Part shown: positions 10,564 through 23,221 of the stretch, in pieces
Position numbering within the stretch: the stretch's first letter is position 1
Layout: every line of letters begins with the position of its first letter
Assembly (NCBI GenBank): GCA_023078555.1
Contig: CM041200.1
Location: 9,420,356-9,484,355 of the forward strand
Reading direction: 5' to 3'
Length of the DNA stretch: 64,000 bases
DNA from: Ulva prolifera
Taxonomy: Eukaryota > Chlorophyta > Ulvophyceae > Ulvales > Ulvaceae
Notes under the pieces: model-generated
What the model was told of the DNA's origin: nothing
The model's input: the letters and a program-made list of their open reading frames with translations, nothing else
Database searches by the model: none
Made by a program: the position numbers and the translations under genes

Positions 10564-12273
10564 TGGAGGAGGGCGTCGTCTGAGTGCTTTGGTGTATCCG
10601 TTGGAGTGCCAGCGGTAATTCATGATTTACATGATTTGACATTTTCGGCTGGTTAGTTGTGAGCATCAGGTGTGAACATGCAGCGTCATGGCAGCCGCAG
10701 TGTGTGGCGGGGGACAGTCTGGCCAGCCGCAGTGTGAGGTTGCTGGAGACAGCCTGGCCAGCCGTAGGCACTGGCATATGAGCCAGTGTGCACTGAGTGC
10801 AGTCTGTGATGCATACAGCCTACGCTCGGTGGTAGCTGGACTGTGTGCAGTCCATAAATACACTTACTCTTTGTGGCAGCTGCATCGTGTGCAGATTGCC
10901 GTATGCAGACGGCGGCAGTGATGCAGGCTGGCACGTTGAGCAGACTGAGCTGACCTGCTTCTCGCACCTTGTGCACGCAGGCTGAGCTGTGCGCGCCATG
11001 TTGTGGGAGGACTGTCTTGGATGCAGGCTGCATGAAAGGTAGGATCGACGATCAGGCCTGTGCTATGCGAGCATTGTAGGCGTGAGTTGGCGCTGCCGAG
11101 GGCTGCACACACTAGCGCCACAGCTGCAGCCATGCTTTGACCATGAACACAGGTTGCTAGTGTATGTAAATGTATGTTACAACGGCACATTCCACCTTCT
11201 TGCGTGGCAAGTGTTAATGCAGATCTTTGCTGTTGTCCTCTAGCTTGGACTGCACGACACTGAGTTATTGCAGTTCTTGGTTCCATACCACATCAGCACG
11301 GAACGCTGTTGCACTGTGGAGCCACAGGACCGGTACCACAAAGAACCAGTGGTTGCTCGACATCATACACACAACCGTACTGTTCGGAGGCACCGTAAGG
11401 GTAGCACACGACTTCTCTCGCCGGCTACCATGCCGCTGCACGACTAGAGGGGGCCGCTTGAGTTACACCGAAGCCTCTACTGCACTCCGCAGAAACGACG
11501 TCCTGCCAGCAGAACCACAACAGACTGAATCTACTCCCATCAACGTTTTCAGCAGAAGGAGGTCTCAAACAGACTGACACAGTAACCCCAACTCCCTCTT
11601 CTCCCACCGCCACGGGCAGACATCAAAACCACCTGCAACCATTGGTTCACATGCAGCAGAAGACGCATACAAAAGCATGCATTGCTACGTGTCTAGACAC
11701 AGAAAAGCCCCCTGCACGCGGTGGGCTCACCGCGCGCCCACCGGCCCACCGCGGTCCCACTACGCTCTCCATACCAATGCAGAGCGCATTTCGAGCATAG
11801 CACCAGGCGTCATCCTGCACTGATGGCAGGCCACCGTACGCGGCACCACTCAAACGTAGGTGCCTTATTCTCCAGCAGGTAGACTCGCCGGACATGGACG
11901 CTCACTCACGGGAGTACCGCCCAACCGCGCACAGCCCAGCAACCCACACACGCAATTATTGCATTGCATCCCAGCACGCGGCTAGCACTGTCTTAGATCG
12001 CGGCTGACACTGATGCGGATCGTGGATGTCTCCTGTAGACGCGGCGGGTACTGTTCCGGGGGAACGACCGGTGTATTGGTGGCATGGCGGACAGCCTCCG
12101 CTCCGGCCGCGGCGGACGCTGCGCCGGTCTATAGCGCGCAGGGTTGCCAGAGGAGCATTGTCAGGCATGCATGCATGCAACAAGCCTGCGCGCTACATCT
12201 GGCCTGCCAGAGGAGCTCGGCGGCGGGCGGGCGAGCGCACCAACGCGCATTGCACCGCGCACTGTCTCCACGC
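10564..12273. other. Convergent intergenic region between ERV1 and PRMT5
   Basis: The 3' ends of the two genes face each other across about 1.7 kb. No further family motif is seen. A GGCCAGCCGCAGTGTG-like phrase is repeated at about 10720-10760. Open frames here are short and overlap on both strands. Confidence 0.5.
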
Positions 12274-15200
12274 CTAGTCCACAAACAGCTTGATCGCGTA
12301 GGCGCTGCCTGCGGCGTTGTGCAGCTTCGAGGCGTTCGGCTCTACCAGTGCCCACTCGTACCACACCTGCAGCACTGCCCCCAGTTTGTTGCGTTCACAC
12401 GATCAGAGCTCCAACACAGTTTCCTTTGTGGGGATACACCCTCCATGCACCAACGCCGTGTGGCACACCAGGCAGGGCCAGCAGCTGGAACGCGTGCCAT
12501 CGGACAGCTGCGGCGCGGCACAACGTAGCGCAGGCGCGCCTCGGCGCTGACACCGCACTGGTGAGAGTGTGCCATGGTGGCTGAGGTGGCGACTTACATG
12601 ACAGAATATACATTCCAGGCGCGGCGTGGTGGCAGGCCGACAAGCGGCACAGCCCACGCTGCATGGCACAGAAGGTGCTGCATGGCACAGCCCACGCTGC
12701 ATGGCACAGAAGGTGCTGCATGTCACAGCCCACGCTGCATGGCACAGAAGGTGCTGCATGGCACAGAAGGTGCTGCAGGGTACAGCACGTGCTGCAGGGT
12801 ACAGAGGCCACGCCTGCAGAGACGCATCGCAAACAGCAACGCCGGCGTTGAGCTGGAGTCATGGGGGGCACGATGCACCCACGGGGGACGCAGACCCCAC
12901 GGTCCAGAGCAGTGGCTGAACCAGTGTGCGCGAGGACGGGGCGACGCACGGCAGAGCACCGAAGAGGCATGCATGACGCTCATGAGGAACAGACCACGAT
13001 CCAGGAAACCAGAGCAGTGTGAGAGAGGGCAGGGTGAGGGGGGTGGCCGTGGTGCTCAGAGTCATGGAAGTTAGAGCGCAGTCACCCTTCCCGAGGCAGA
13101 GGCTGCGGCCACAGGTGCCTGCACCGCGCATACTGCCACCAACAGTCCTGCGGGAGATCTCGTCATCGCACACGTATGCCGCTCATGCATGGTGGTGGCC
13201 CGGCATCAGCTAGGCACATGCATGCGTCACCAGCCCGGCACACGCGTGTGGACACTCAATGCACATCCAGACTGGTCAGGCAGTTGATGGTACCGCAAGG
13301 TCCTAGTCAGGGACGCGGAAGGCGAGTGTAGAGGGCATGCCAAGGAGCGCACAGAGCGTGCGCGGGTTGGCGCTGGAGGCAGGTTGAGTTGGGGACGAGG
13401 CGACGGCGGAACAGTAATAATAAAAACAACGAACAAAAAAAAATAAGATGGGTTACTAGCCATGCAGCCTCACCGCGACCGCACCGCATTCAATAAACCC
13501 ATGTTCTGCGACGATACTGAGATCAGAGTCAATCACACTGCACTTGACTGCACAGCGGCACAGCAGCAAAAAACCCACACTTCATTCAAACATGATGTGA
13601 ACACCGATCACACTCGCATCACTCGCAGCAAAGGTAGGGACATTACGATCCTGATCAGAAAGAAATGCAGGCAAACACCAGGCAAACATCACGCCGTTCT
13701 CCAAGCCACGCCGCGTGAACCGCGGTGAGGTCGTGGGATAGGAAAAGGGGGAGAAAAGCTGGGGCTTTTTACCTTGGAGGCGGAGGCGGAGCGCCACATG
13801 GAGAGCACGACGGGTGCCCCGGCCTCGAGGCGGAGTGGCTGCGCAAGCGGGAAGAAGATCGGGAACCAGCTGTGCATGCCGGGCGTGTGCGTTGCGGGCA
13901 CCGTGCTGATGCGCACGCCCTTGTACAGCTCTGCCTGGAAGTAGCCCGCGAAGCCGTGGAGCGCAGACGGGAGGACGTCCGGGTCGAGCGTGAACTTCAC
14001 GGTGCGCTCGCGCGAGTTGTCGGACGAGTCGTCCCTGCATGGTGCGGAGTTGGGGAACCATCTGGTTGCTGACGTGTGAGAGAGGAAAACAAAAAAGGGC
14101 AGCGTGCACGGCGTGTGGAAGAGACTCAGAGAAGGGGCAGCGTGCACGGCGGCGACAGTCGCGGCAAGACAGCAGCGCAAGAGCGTTTCGTGGGGGTTTA
14201 CCGACACCAAGTCATGGTGTGGCATGCAGATGGGCTGCACAACAGCAGCTGCATCGGCTTCGCAGCACACCAGACAGCCGAGTGATTGCTGCCGGTGCAT
14301 CACTTGACGTGCAGGCGTCTGCAAGCCTCTGCCACAGCTTCAAATCACTGCAACAGGATTCTCGAGACACATAAGCGTGCTCCAGCTGCGCCGCAGCGAC
14401 CACCGCAGCAGGGACCCGGCTGCCCCAGGGACTGCGTCGCTGTCAGCGCTCGACGCCCTACTCGCCGCTGAAGCCACACGAGACACATGCACGCTTGCAG
14501 GCGCGAATCTGACCTTCTGTCCAGCCCCAGCACCACACGCCACGCACCCTGAAGCCGCGTCGATGGCGACAGGCCACACGCGGCCGCCGTACGGCACAGC
14601 GCAGCGGGCGGCCCTACGCACAGCACAGCGCACAGCACAGCGGGGAGCGCACCCGCGGGGGTGCGCGAAGCTGAAGACCGGCTGCGGCGCGGCCAGCGGC
14701 ACGTGCTTCCACAGCCGCACGACCATCGGCGTCTCGAAGCGGTCGGGCGACGGCATGTGGCGCAGCGTGGAGTAGACGGTGTGGGCGCTGACGGGCGCGA
14801 GGAAGGAGGTGTACGCGGCGGGGATGGACACGCCGCCGGGGCGGAGCAGGCCGGCCGCGCCGTCGAGGCACTCCGGGCAGAGCTCGTTGTCGCCGAACGA
14901 GCCGAGCAGCTCGCTCACCTGCAGCACCGCTAGCCACGTGGATCCAAATCACAGCACGTGGCCGCGTTCATTCGGAGTTGTCAGTGTCCTGAACAGGATA
15001 CGGCTGAGTAAATTCGGATTTTCTGTACAATGATCTAGTAGAACAGTTGTTTTGTGAGTGCGGTGATGCCTCACCGAGCCTGCTGCCACTGGCTCTCCAC
15101 GGGCGCCACTGCCATGCGGGCGCCCGAGGAGAGGCCATTGCAGGCCCGGTGCATACGTAGCCTGCAACTGTCTATGTAGATGGTGATGTATCGTCACCAA

Positions 15201-18200
15201 CACGATACATCATCCATCGCGGCCGTATGGCGCATGATGGGGTACATTCTCGATGTTTCACGTGCCTGTGGCACCCCTACAACATCGTCGCCGCAATAAG
15301 CTGTGCCAGAAGCACGACGCCACGCAGACCCGCTTGCGGCAGACGAAAGCGAACACCGACGAGCTGTGATGTTGCTCCCAGGCTGCTCGCGCCACACGCA
15401 TGCTTCAGTCCGCACACGCAGCTCCTGCGGGCTGCTGGACCAGGCAGAGCGACGACGCCGCAGGCTGGGTGCCACCGCAGGCTGGGCGAGCTCGGCCGCG
15501 GGGGGACCTGTAACGTCGCGCTGGCTGACGCGTGCCATGGCCCGCATAGAACAAGCCACGCGACTGGTGTCTCATGACGTCTGGGGTCGATGCGGCGGGC
15601 GTCACGCACCCCTAACCCCCTGTTGCCACAGCAGACTCTCCACAGATGGTGCGCACAGTTCCGCGCCGCGATCAGCGAGCAGGGTGTCAGCGGCAAGAAC
15701 AATACAAAGGAGGTGGGGTGAGAGCGCACCATGATGTCGGCCTGCCGGTCCACCGTCATCTCGCGCATGTCCACTGGTACGAGCGCGACGCGCCCCCGCC
15801 ACCGCGCCTCGGCCAGCCGCCCCCGCAGCACTGCCACCGCGCTAGGGTTCTTCTCGATCGCAATCACCATCACGCTCGCGCCGACCGCGTCCGCCGCGAG
15901 CAGCGCCGCCTCCACGAGCGGCCCCCTGCCGGCGCCGAGGACGGCCACGACCAGCCCCTGCGGCGACGCGGGCGGGGCCGCGGAGGATTCGGCGTGGTAC
16001 TGGAGGTCGTGCAGCGCCTGGCGGAGGGCCTCCTGGTAGAACTCGTACTTCGGCCGGTCCCGCTCGAAGGTTTCGTACACTGAGTTGTCGAGGTTGTCGG
16101 CGAGTGGCTGCAGGGGCGCCTGCGCGGAGCACCATGAACAGCCTTGGATGTGGGTCGATCGGACGTGGGTGCGGATGCCGCGGTGGAGGGGCAGGTGCGA
16201 GTGCATGCGGGGGTGTGTGCGCGGCCTGATGTGGCGGGGCATGCCCTCCTGAGCTGTCGCTGCAGTGACTGCGTCGGTTCGTATGCTAATGCATGCAGAC
16301 GGCACTGACCACGAGAACTGAGATTGCATACGCCCGGAAAGTGTGAAAAACCCGACAGTATGGTGGATGAGTGTACGCGGCGGCTGTGCTGTATGCCCGC
16401 ATGATGACACAGCCATACTTGCAGGGACATTGACGACGCTGACACGCGTGACCAAGAGAGGCATCCAGGCTACATTTTGATGCGGACCACCCTCGCGACT
16501 CGGTGTGTGTGTACAGCTTGTGCGGGAGCTGGCATGTGGCGGCCTGTGTGCATGCATGCGTGCGGGGGCGTACCTGAATGTGGTCGCGGTATGCGAAGCC
16601 AGAGGCGCCGAGGCCGCTGAGCGGCGGAAGCTTCTGGAAGAGGAAGGCGAGGTACTCAAAGTGCGCGCGCAGCACATCAACCGCGTTGCTCGGCGAAAAC
16701 TCCACGGACTTGGCGGAGGCGGCGGCCGCCTCAGCGGGGGTCGGCGCGCTGGGGGGCTCAATCGTGTCCAGAGGGCCATCCACGAGCAGGGTCACCTGCA
16801 CACAGGGAGATCCTGGCGGCTGGGACTGGGGCCGCAGATGGACAGGCTTCTGTGATGCGTTGCGTCTATTACTCGAGGCGATGGGCGGGAGATGACCTGT
16901 GAGTATGCGCGGGCAGATGCTTCGATTGCACACGTTCTCCCATGCATGCACATGGCTGGAATGCAGGATACCTTGGGTGAGGTCTTGTTGCTGGCTTGTG
17001 ATAATGGCTGAGGCGTGCAGGATGCCATGGGTATGCAAGGGGGACATGTGGACTGCGAGGCGGCACAAGCACAAGATGGCTGCGGGTGCAGAAGCTGGGT
17101 GCAGTGCTGTGTGACGTGCATGGTCGGTGCAGGAGAGTGGGCATTGGAGACAGGGCAATTCACTGTACAGCCTGTGAAACCACTGTATTGTGAATCCTTG
17201 TCTGCGTTCTGTGCAGTAGTCAGCACGGGTGATAGACAAAATGCACAGTGCAACGGGGAAAAGCCCAGTGCAGCCACACCCGTTGCTTCTTGCAAACTGG
17301 AACGGCATGCATATAGCCAGCTCAGCCAATGCGATTACTATCTACATCCAGCTCCATGCACAATGTTGCATTGACTTGTACACAGGAATGGCAGCGGCAT
17401 GGCAGCAGTGCCTGCCCGCACGCAACAAGGACGGTCGCTGTCACACTCGAGCGTATCCTACGGCATGGGTCTTTGATGGAATCGGATTGCGCTGACGGAG
17501 TGTTCAACGTATTCCCGGGTCGGAATGGGCCAACGTTCACGGCCGTGCAAGTGGGAGTGAGCACGTAACCAGCAAGCTTGCCGCGAGCGACGATTTCATG
17601 GCAAACCATGCGGCCAGCAGCTGGATGGCGCATGGTCAACAAGAAGGTCTGTATATGCGGCAAGACTGGGTTCATTCAGCGTCAGGTGGCTGGGTACGGG
17701 CATGGGCGCACTTGCTGACCGAGTTTGAAGACATGCAGGACAACGGTCTGCAGAGGCCTGGGGAGCACTGGAAACTGTCGTTTGTTCCTTAGGAACGCAG
17801 TTGAGCAAATGATTGCCCCTCGAATCGGTTCTGCGAGCCAGCGTCGCTCCATCAGCTCTGGTGTCATGTCGTGCGGGCCTTGAATTTCGAGTAACACTCC
17901 GAGCGAGGAATGGTAGTTGCACAGAGACCGAACCGTGTCCCACCATCTCCAGGTTGCCGCGTTCGCTTCTGGGTCTGCAGACATGCACAGACGAATCCAC
18001 AAGCCCAGAGCGGAGCAATGTTCCAACAGGGAATTCAGCACCTGCACGTCGGAAGGAGTGACACCTGCACCGTTGGATCGACTGTACATAGAGAAATAGC
18101 GACAGTGCGTACCTGTGCGTAGCTCGTAGCACGATGCACGCAATGAGGTGCTGGTAGAGCAACGGCCTGTAGGCCCAGGTATTTGGACCACTCCACCTCG

Positions 18201-18523
18201 GACCGCAATGCGATCTGAGAGGCTTTCCGAAGCTTGATGTTATCACTATCGGGATCAATCCACGGTGAAACTATTCCCAGGAGGCGTGACCCCGGACGCT
18301 CGTCCCCGACTGATATCATGTCCTGGCGCGCAAAGTCCATGCGGCCACAAGCATCACCAACATCGACCCTGGGCTCAAGAGAGTTAGCTAATGGGACTGC
18401 CAGAAAGTCAAACCCCGCAGACTGGGATGCGGCGTCCAGGTGGCCGGCGATCGGTTCACATGAACTGACTGCCAAGCCAACAAATCTGGCGTCCTCATAG
18501 TCGACACGTTCGGCTAAAGGCAT
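12274..18523 (-). CDS. PRMT5: Protein arginine N-methyltransferase 5
   Basis: A type II arginine methyltransferase making symmetric dimethylarginine on histones and Sm proteins. Seven exons (minus order): 18113-18523, 17712-18041, 16574-16795, 15730-16119, 14653-14918, 13773-14034, 12274-12366. Their lengths sum to 1974 bases with every junction in phase, giving 657 aa. The start MPLAER matches plant PRMT5. Domains: N-terminal TIM-barrel ([33 protein letters not shown]), then the Rossmann core with YETFERD (F339, equivalent to the Phe that sets type II specificity), AdoMet loop GAGRGPL (about 383-389), double-E loop [11 protein letters not shown] (E454, E463), then the beta-barrel ([15 protein letters not shown]) and the closing KVWYEW. 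All catalytic landmarks are intact. Introns run from 71 to 1406 bp; donors are mostly GTGCGC or GTACGC. The gene lies head-to-tail downstream of the PITH gene. Confidence 0.97.
12650..12800 (+). repeat. Minisatellite in the last PRMT5 intron
   Basis: Roughly four tandem units of about 36 bp built from GCATGGCACAG, AAGGTGCTGCATGG and CCCACGCTG, decaying to the right. It lies inside the 12367-13772 intron, so it does not affect the protein. Confidence 0.8.
14955..15030 (+). mobile_element. 5'-truncated family A SINE tail in a PRMT5 intron
   Basis: TTCATTCGGAGTTGTCAGTG followed by GGATACGGCTGAGTAAATTC matches the 3' part of the full SINE near 49.4 kb. It is in the plus orientation, inside the 14919-15729 intron of the minus-strand PRMT5 gene. 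Confidence 0.6.
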
Positions 18524-18986
18524 CTGTGCAGACAGCAAGTAGCTAGTTTTCTGTGCCTGACTGTTTATATTTGTAGATGATACACTAGATCAGCGGGCTG
18601 TCCTTGTTGGGTCGTCAAAGTCGACATCGTCGAAGCTAACAGACAGGGATCAGGGGCAATCATGCAAGGAAGACGTTCGGTGTAGATGCGCAAGATGCAA
18701 CAATGCATTGGTGCCGGGAGAACGCTTGCAATTGTTCAGTCCTGTCGAATGCCCAAGTCGTCGGCGAATTCATGGCGTGGCAGTGGCGAAGGTGGCAATG
18801 GCACGACTGGGCGTTGCCCGGGAACCTTGCGCTTTGCGGTGCACGGCGGTGACCGCAGGAATGCTGTACTCATTACGACGGCTGTTTCATTCAACTCTTA
18901 CAGGCAAAACTGATGTGCACACACCGCAGAGCCGCATTGGCAATCAATCATGTCCTGCTAGAAAAACACTCACCCACAACTCCCTG
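18524..18986. other. PITH 3' flank and PRMT5 5' flank
   Basis: 463 bp separate the PITH stop from the PRMT5 ATG on the minus strand. A TGTAA lies roughly 80 bases past the PITH stop and could be a chlorophyte-type poly(A) signal; this is inference from the motif alone. No promoter element is recognisable for PRMT5. Confidence 0.4.
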
Positions 18987-20102
18987 CTAATCCTCTTCTG
19001 CTTTCTTGATATCGTTTACATTCATGCCATGTATTGGAGCGCCAGAAACCACAATCTTACTTACTCTGGTCACCTCTGCGTCCCCTTGATTGGTCCCAAT
19101 GAACACTGACAGCGTGTTCACCGCTTGGAAAAGAGCTAGTCTGCACATAAACAGGTAAGGTTAGAGGCGTCATCGATGGCCAATTGAACAACAATACTGC
19201 TGTGGCCCAGCGAAACAGTACCGGGACATTTGAGCGAAGAGTGTAGAGTGTGTTTCAGATCGGCATCGCTTTCCCACATACACAGCATAATCCACAAGAC
19301 GTTGAGGCTCAGGAGCAAAAGTGTCATGTGGCGTTCAACGCAAAGTCTGTGAGCTCAATATGTCACATGCTTTGAGACACCAATTGATGGCATAGCTGCG
19401 CACTTCAGCTGCACCGGCTGCCCGGCTAGATTTTCTTTGCTGAGTTCAAACGACTGCACAGGCCCTTCTTCTTCAGCTTCTGAGAAACCGATTGTCGGTC
19501 TATTGGTGAACAGCTTGACGTGCTTGGGCGCATTGTCATCGTCGGGTGCTGCTATCACGACGGACCTAAGCTTTGCCGCCCCAGTGAACTTCAGGTGAAT
19601 CAACAGTTGTTCATCAGCATCACTCTCCAGCAGCAGATTTGCGTCTTCTCTGTATCCCTACACATTTGAGGCTGTGACGGGAGCATGCTCTCCTGAGTAT
19701 CGCTACCATTTTTGAACGAGTAGCCATATAATTTTGCATCATGAATGGAAATCAGTGTAGTGAGGCTGATATCATTCCAGCATGATACAGATGTCCTTCG
19801 GTAGATGTGGCTGGCTGTTTGGGGTTTGTCCAGCCATCGATCCAATATCCAAATTACAACGCCGATATGTAAGACAACCATGACAGCCTCACATATCAGC
19901 AATTAGAGCAGCCTTCGTATACTCTGGTGTTGTGTTCTGTTGTGTGCAACCATTCAGCAGGCTTCCGGAAGGTCAAAGCGTTCTATTACTGCACCTGTTT
20001 CAACGCGTTGTCTAAAGGCCGCTGGCTACTGGCGTTAAGACACTCTGTTGCCGACCAGTCAATCGATTCTAGCAAATCGGCTGCTTGCTGCGAGGAAGCC
20101 AT
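18987..20102 (-). CDS. PITH-domain protein (TXNL1 C-terminal/PITHD1 type)
   Basis: PITH domains are the proteasome-interacting part of thioredoxin-like 1 and the whole of PITHD1. Three exons in minus order, 19995-20102, 19404-19657 and 18987-19140, join in phase to 171 aa. Motifs: ATECLN near residue 20, ESDADEQLLIHLKF, KLRSVVIAAPDDDNAPKHVK, LFTNRPTIGF, FQAVNTLSVFIGTNQGDAE, VTRVSKIVVSGAPIHGMNVND. The ending GAPIHGMNVND resembles human TXNL1 rather than PITHD1, yet no thioredoxin domain precedes it. The start MASSQQAADLLESID is a natural domain beginning, and no CxxC thioredoxin exon is seen upstream. Introns of 337 and 263 bp use GTGC donors. The gene is divergent from DUF1664, so the two may share a promoter. 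Confidence 0.93.
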
Positions 20103-20520
20103 GTTGATCTTCAAGTGCGAAGCGAGTACTTGAAGCCGGCGATGAGAGTTCGAATTGTTGACACGATCGCGATGTGCGGCACTGCCATGCGGATCTTTCA
20201 CGTCCTGACGTTCCAATGGTTTCAAGCAGGCCATGGAACGTCAGATGGATCTGTCACGTATGAACACTTGTCAGACCTGCCTGGACACCTGTCGTCACAG
20301 AGGGCAGGACTTGTGAAGGTGTGACTCACACCTGAAGACATGCGTTCACGCTGGCATGTCCTCACGTAGCCACGCAACAAGAACGTATGTGTTACCAGTG
20401 ATGGACTTCCGTGGAGGTCGAAGTCACAGCTTCCGATCGGATTTACCCGCCGTCCGGTGGTGTCTGCACCAGGTTCTGGAAGCCATCTTATAGCGATAAT
20501 CTGGTTTATAACATTTCAAA
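20103..20520. promoter_or_regulatory. 418-bp divergent promoter region with two palindromes
   Basis: This lies between the PITH ATG (minus) and the DUF1664 ATG (plus). It contains an 11-bp inverted repeat, CTGACGTTCCA at 20205-20215 and TGGAACGTCAG at 20234-20244, each arm carrying a TGACGT-like bZIP-type core. A near-contiguous palindrome AGGTGTGAcTCACACCT lies at 20317-20333. Calling it a bidirectional promoter is inference from position; the palindromes are directly visible. Confidence 0.5.
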
Positions 20521-23221
20521 ATGGCTATTGGTATTCTAGGCCGCATCTTCGGATATGGTGCTGTTGGTGTGTTCTCTGCTTGTTGTGACAACATCCGAGG
20601 CTTCTTCACGAAACACACGAGGATTGCTCGTTTCATCGTGAATCTCACGTCACTCTATCCTTGTCCCGTACATTGCTTCGAAGCTGGGAACTCCCTCCTG
20701 GCTTAACGCTTGGCGATGCGCAGTCCCGCTGCCATCGTTGCGATCTCTCTCCGCGTCGCTGCAGTCACTTGAACATCACAACGTCGAAATATGTCATCTT
20801 ATGTGCGTTCTGCAGGGGGCGCTGCATATGGCGCTGGGTACACGCACAAGTCCTCTGAGATCTTCGGGGATGTTAAGGACGGCATCTCGACAGTCTCACA
20901 TGAAGCAGCGGAAGGCATCGGCGCACTCATTGGAGCTGCTAGATCAGGCTTTAGCAGCTCGCAGATTGCAGCGAGGCCCCCGCCACCAATGGTAACGCAC
21001 ATATACCATGACAAGGACTCTGGCAAGTCCAGCATCGTCACGGTCCTCGTTGTCAGCGGGGTAGGCCTGACAGGATACTATGCAGTGTGCTGGTGGAAGG
21101 GATGGGACTTTTTCGGGCTTTCTCAAGCGAGAACGCAACAGATGTTCCAGTCACTGAACGACAGTACGTGTCCTCTGTCTCCCATCTCAGATTGCACTCT
21201 CCACAGCATGCCGATCCCATCACTCTGTCCCATCTCTTGTGTTTGCTCACACCTAGATCGTCTCGTCTCTTTGCTTTGTCATCCTTTCTCTCAAAAATCG
21301 TGATCGGTGATGCGATTTTGCTGCCTTCGCATGTTCGCTGCATGCATCACTCTCCATGGAATCCTGGCACCACCGTCTACGCCCTCTGCTCAAACCTTCC
21401 TTCCATAAATACCCCCACGGCTCCCAAAAAGACTCGCATCTATCCGCATGTACGACTGTGTTGCCCACGCCCTCCCCCGGCCCTCCATGTGACTGCAATT
21501 GCGGCGGCATCCAGCGGCTGTGATACCACCAGGTGCAGCACCCATCAGCAGGGCATGCAATACCTCTTCGCACAGCAGCACAGGCGCACCGCCGTTCTCC
21601 TTGAGCCGTGCATGACGCCGATCTCCCATCCCAGCTCACACTCCAGACACTCTTGCCGCGCTCACGCATCTCGCCATCGCGCCGCATGCAACTCAGACTT
21701 GCAAGACACGGTCACAGCCCACATCCGTGCAGAGCGCACCCATGCGCCTCGCATCTGCTTCGCCTGCCACAAAGACTCGTTCCAGTGGGAGGTCTCACCC
21801 TCACAGCCCCCGGCCATGCAGTTCCTGGGTCGGTGGTCCCGCTCACATACAGCGACTCCAAATATTTAGGTGTAATTTGTGGACAACAGCCCTGAAGATG
21901 CATTTAAAACGTTCCAGCTCTGGTGCAGAGTTCACGCAGTACTCCTCCCACGCGAAGGAGGAGCTCACGCGCCTGCGCGGCATGCTCAACGCGTCGCAGG
22001 AGGAGCAGACCCGCCAGGCCGAGGTCCTCGACGCCGTGAACGACGCGGTGAAGAGCAGCGGCGCGGCGCTCGAGGGCCTCGACCTCAAGAGCGACGACAT
22101 CGCCGCCGAGCTGCGGCGGGGCGCCGTCTCGAACGAGGCCATGGCCCGCAGCGTCATGAGCCTGCAGTTCTTCCTCGCCGCCGTCGCGGAGGGCAGCGTC
22201 ACGGACCGCGAGCAGGCGCTCGCGATGCTCAAGCAGTCGTTCCACGAGCAGGCCGCGACGCTGCCGTCGGTGCAGGAGCAGGGTGCGCCACCCCATGCCT
22301 CCCCAGGCCACCGTGCACCGCCGGTCGCGCCATCACCGGCCAGGGTTATCCCCTGCCGGCCTCTTCGCAACACCCTGTCGTGCGAACACCGGGCTCCGCG
22401 CTCAGCATGTGGGTGTTCCCCTGGGGAAGTTTCCGGGGGCAATGAGTGCCTGTCATGCGCCAGCGCACCAGCCCAGACACCTGTGTGCCATCGCTTGAGA
22501 TGGCGGGGTTGTGCGCCAGTCAGGGGGCCCTCACGCATCCCTGCCTGTTCTGCAAGTGCATACACCACCATGCATGCACGGTAGATGACAAAGGTGTGGC
22601 TTACGAGGCGCAAGTGCAGGCCGCATCGAGGGCGCGGCGCATGACAGCAGCTGGACGTTCACCGCCGCGGTGGAGGCCGGGAAGCAGATGGTGGCTGCGC
22701 CAGTGACCGCGATTGCTGCGTATCTCTGGCCGTGCAGCCGCGCGCCGGGGGCCGGCGCGCAGGGCCGCATCGCGGGGCCCGGCGCAGGCGGCGCAGTCAG
22801 CCGCAGCGGCCCAGTCATCACCGAGGTGACGGAGGAAGACGGCGGGGGGCCTGCCTGGGGGTCTGCGGCGTTGCGGTCCGAACGTGTCACGCCGGGCAGT
22901 TCGGCGCCAGGGGAAGGCGACGGGGGGGCCATGGGGCTGGGGGTACGGGGGTGGGGCGTGAAGCCGGAGGGGCCGCAGGAGGGGGGGCCGGAGGTGTCTG
23001 GGACGCGGGCGACGTATGGCGGAGGGGGGGTGGTGCGCAGCTCGACCCGAATGCCCGTGGCCCCGCCTGGGATGCCGGGGGTGGCGACAGGGGGCCGGGT
23101 GCGGTTCGACTCGGCATCGGATACGCTGGGTGAGGGGCGGTGGGAGAACGTGGGGGCGGCACGAGAGGCCGACGACGGGCCGGCGGTGCGGCGGACACGG
23201 CCGATCTTCAGCAGCAAATAG
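20521..23221 (+). CDS. DUF1664 family membrane/coiled-coil protein
   Basis: DUF1664 is a plant and algal family of unknown biochemical function. Four exons, 20521-20566, 20816-21163, 21929-22282 and 22620-23221, join in phase to 449 aa. The N-terminus GRIFGYGAVGGAAYGAGY fits the family's hydrophobic start. A transmembrane segment (about 89-107) is followed by the hallmark WWKGW (108-112). Residues about 130-245 form a long alpha-helical coiled coil (EELTRLRGML, QAEVLDAVNDAVKSS). The last 200 residues are Gly/Pro/Arg-rich and unlike plant members, ending TRPIFSSK. The first exon is the least certain: the alternative ATG at 20791 would drop the family-like N-terminus. Introns are 249, 765 and 337 bp. 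Mitochondrial or plastid membrane location is plausible but not shown. Confidence 0.87.
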
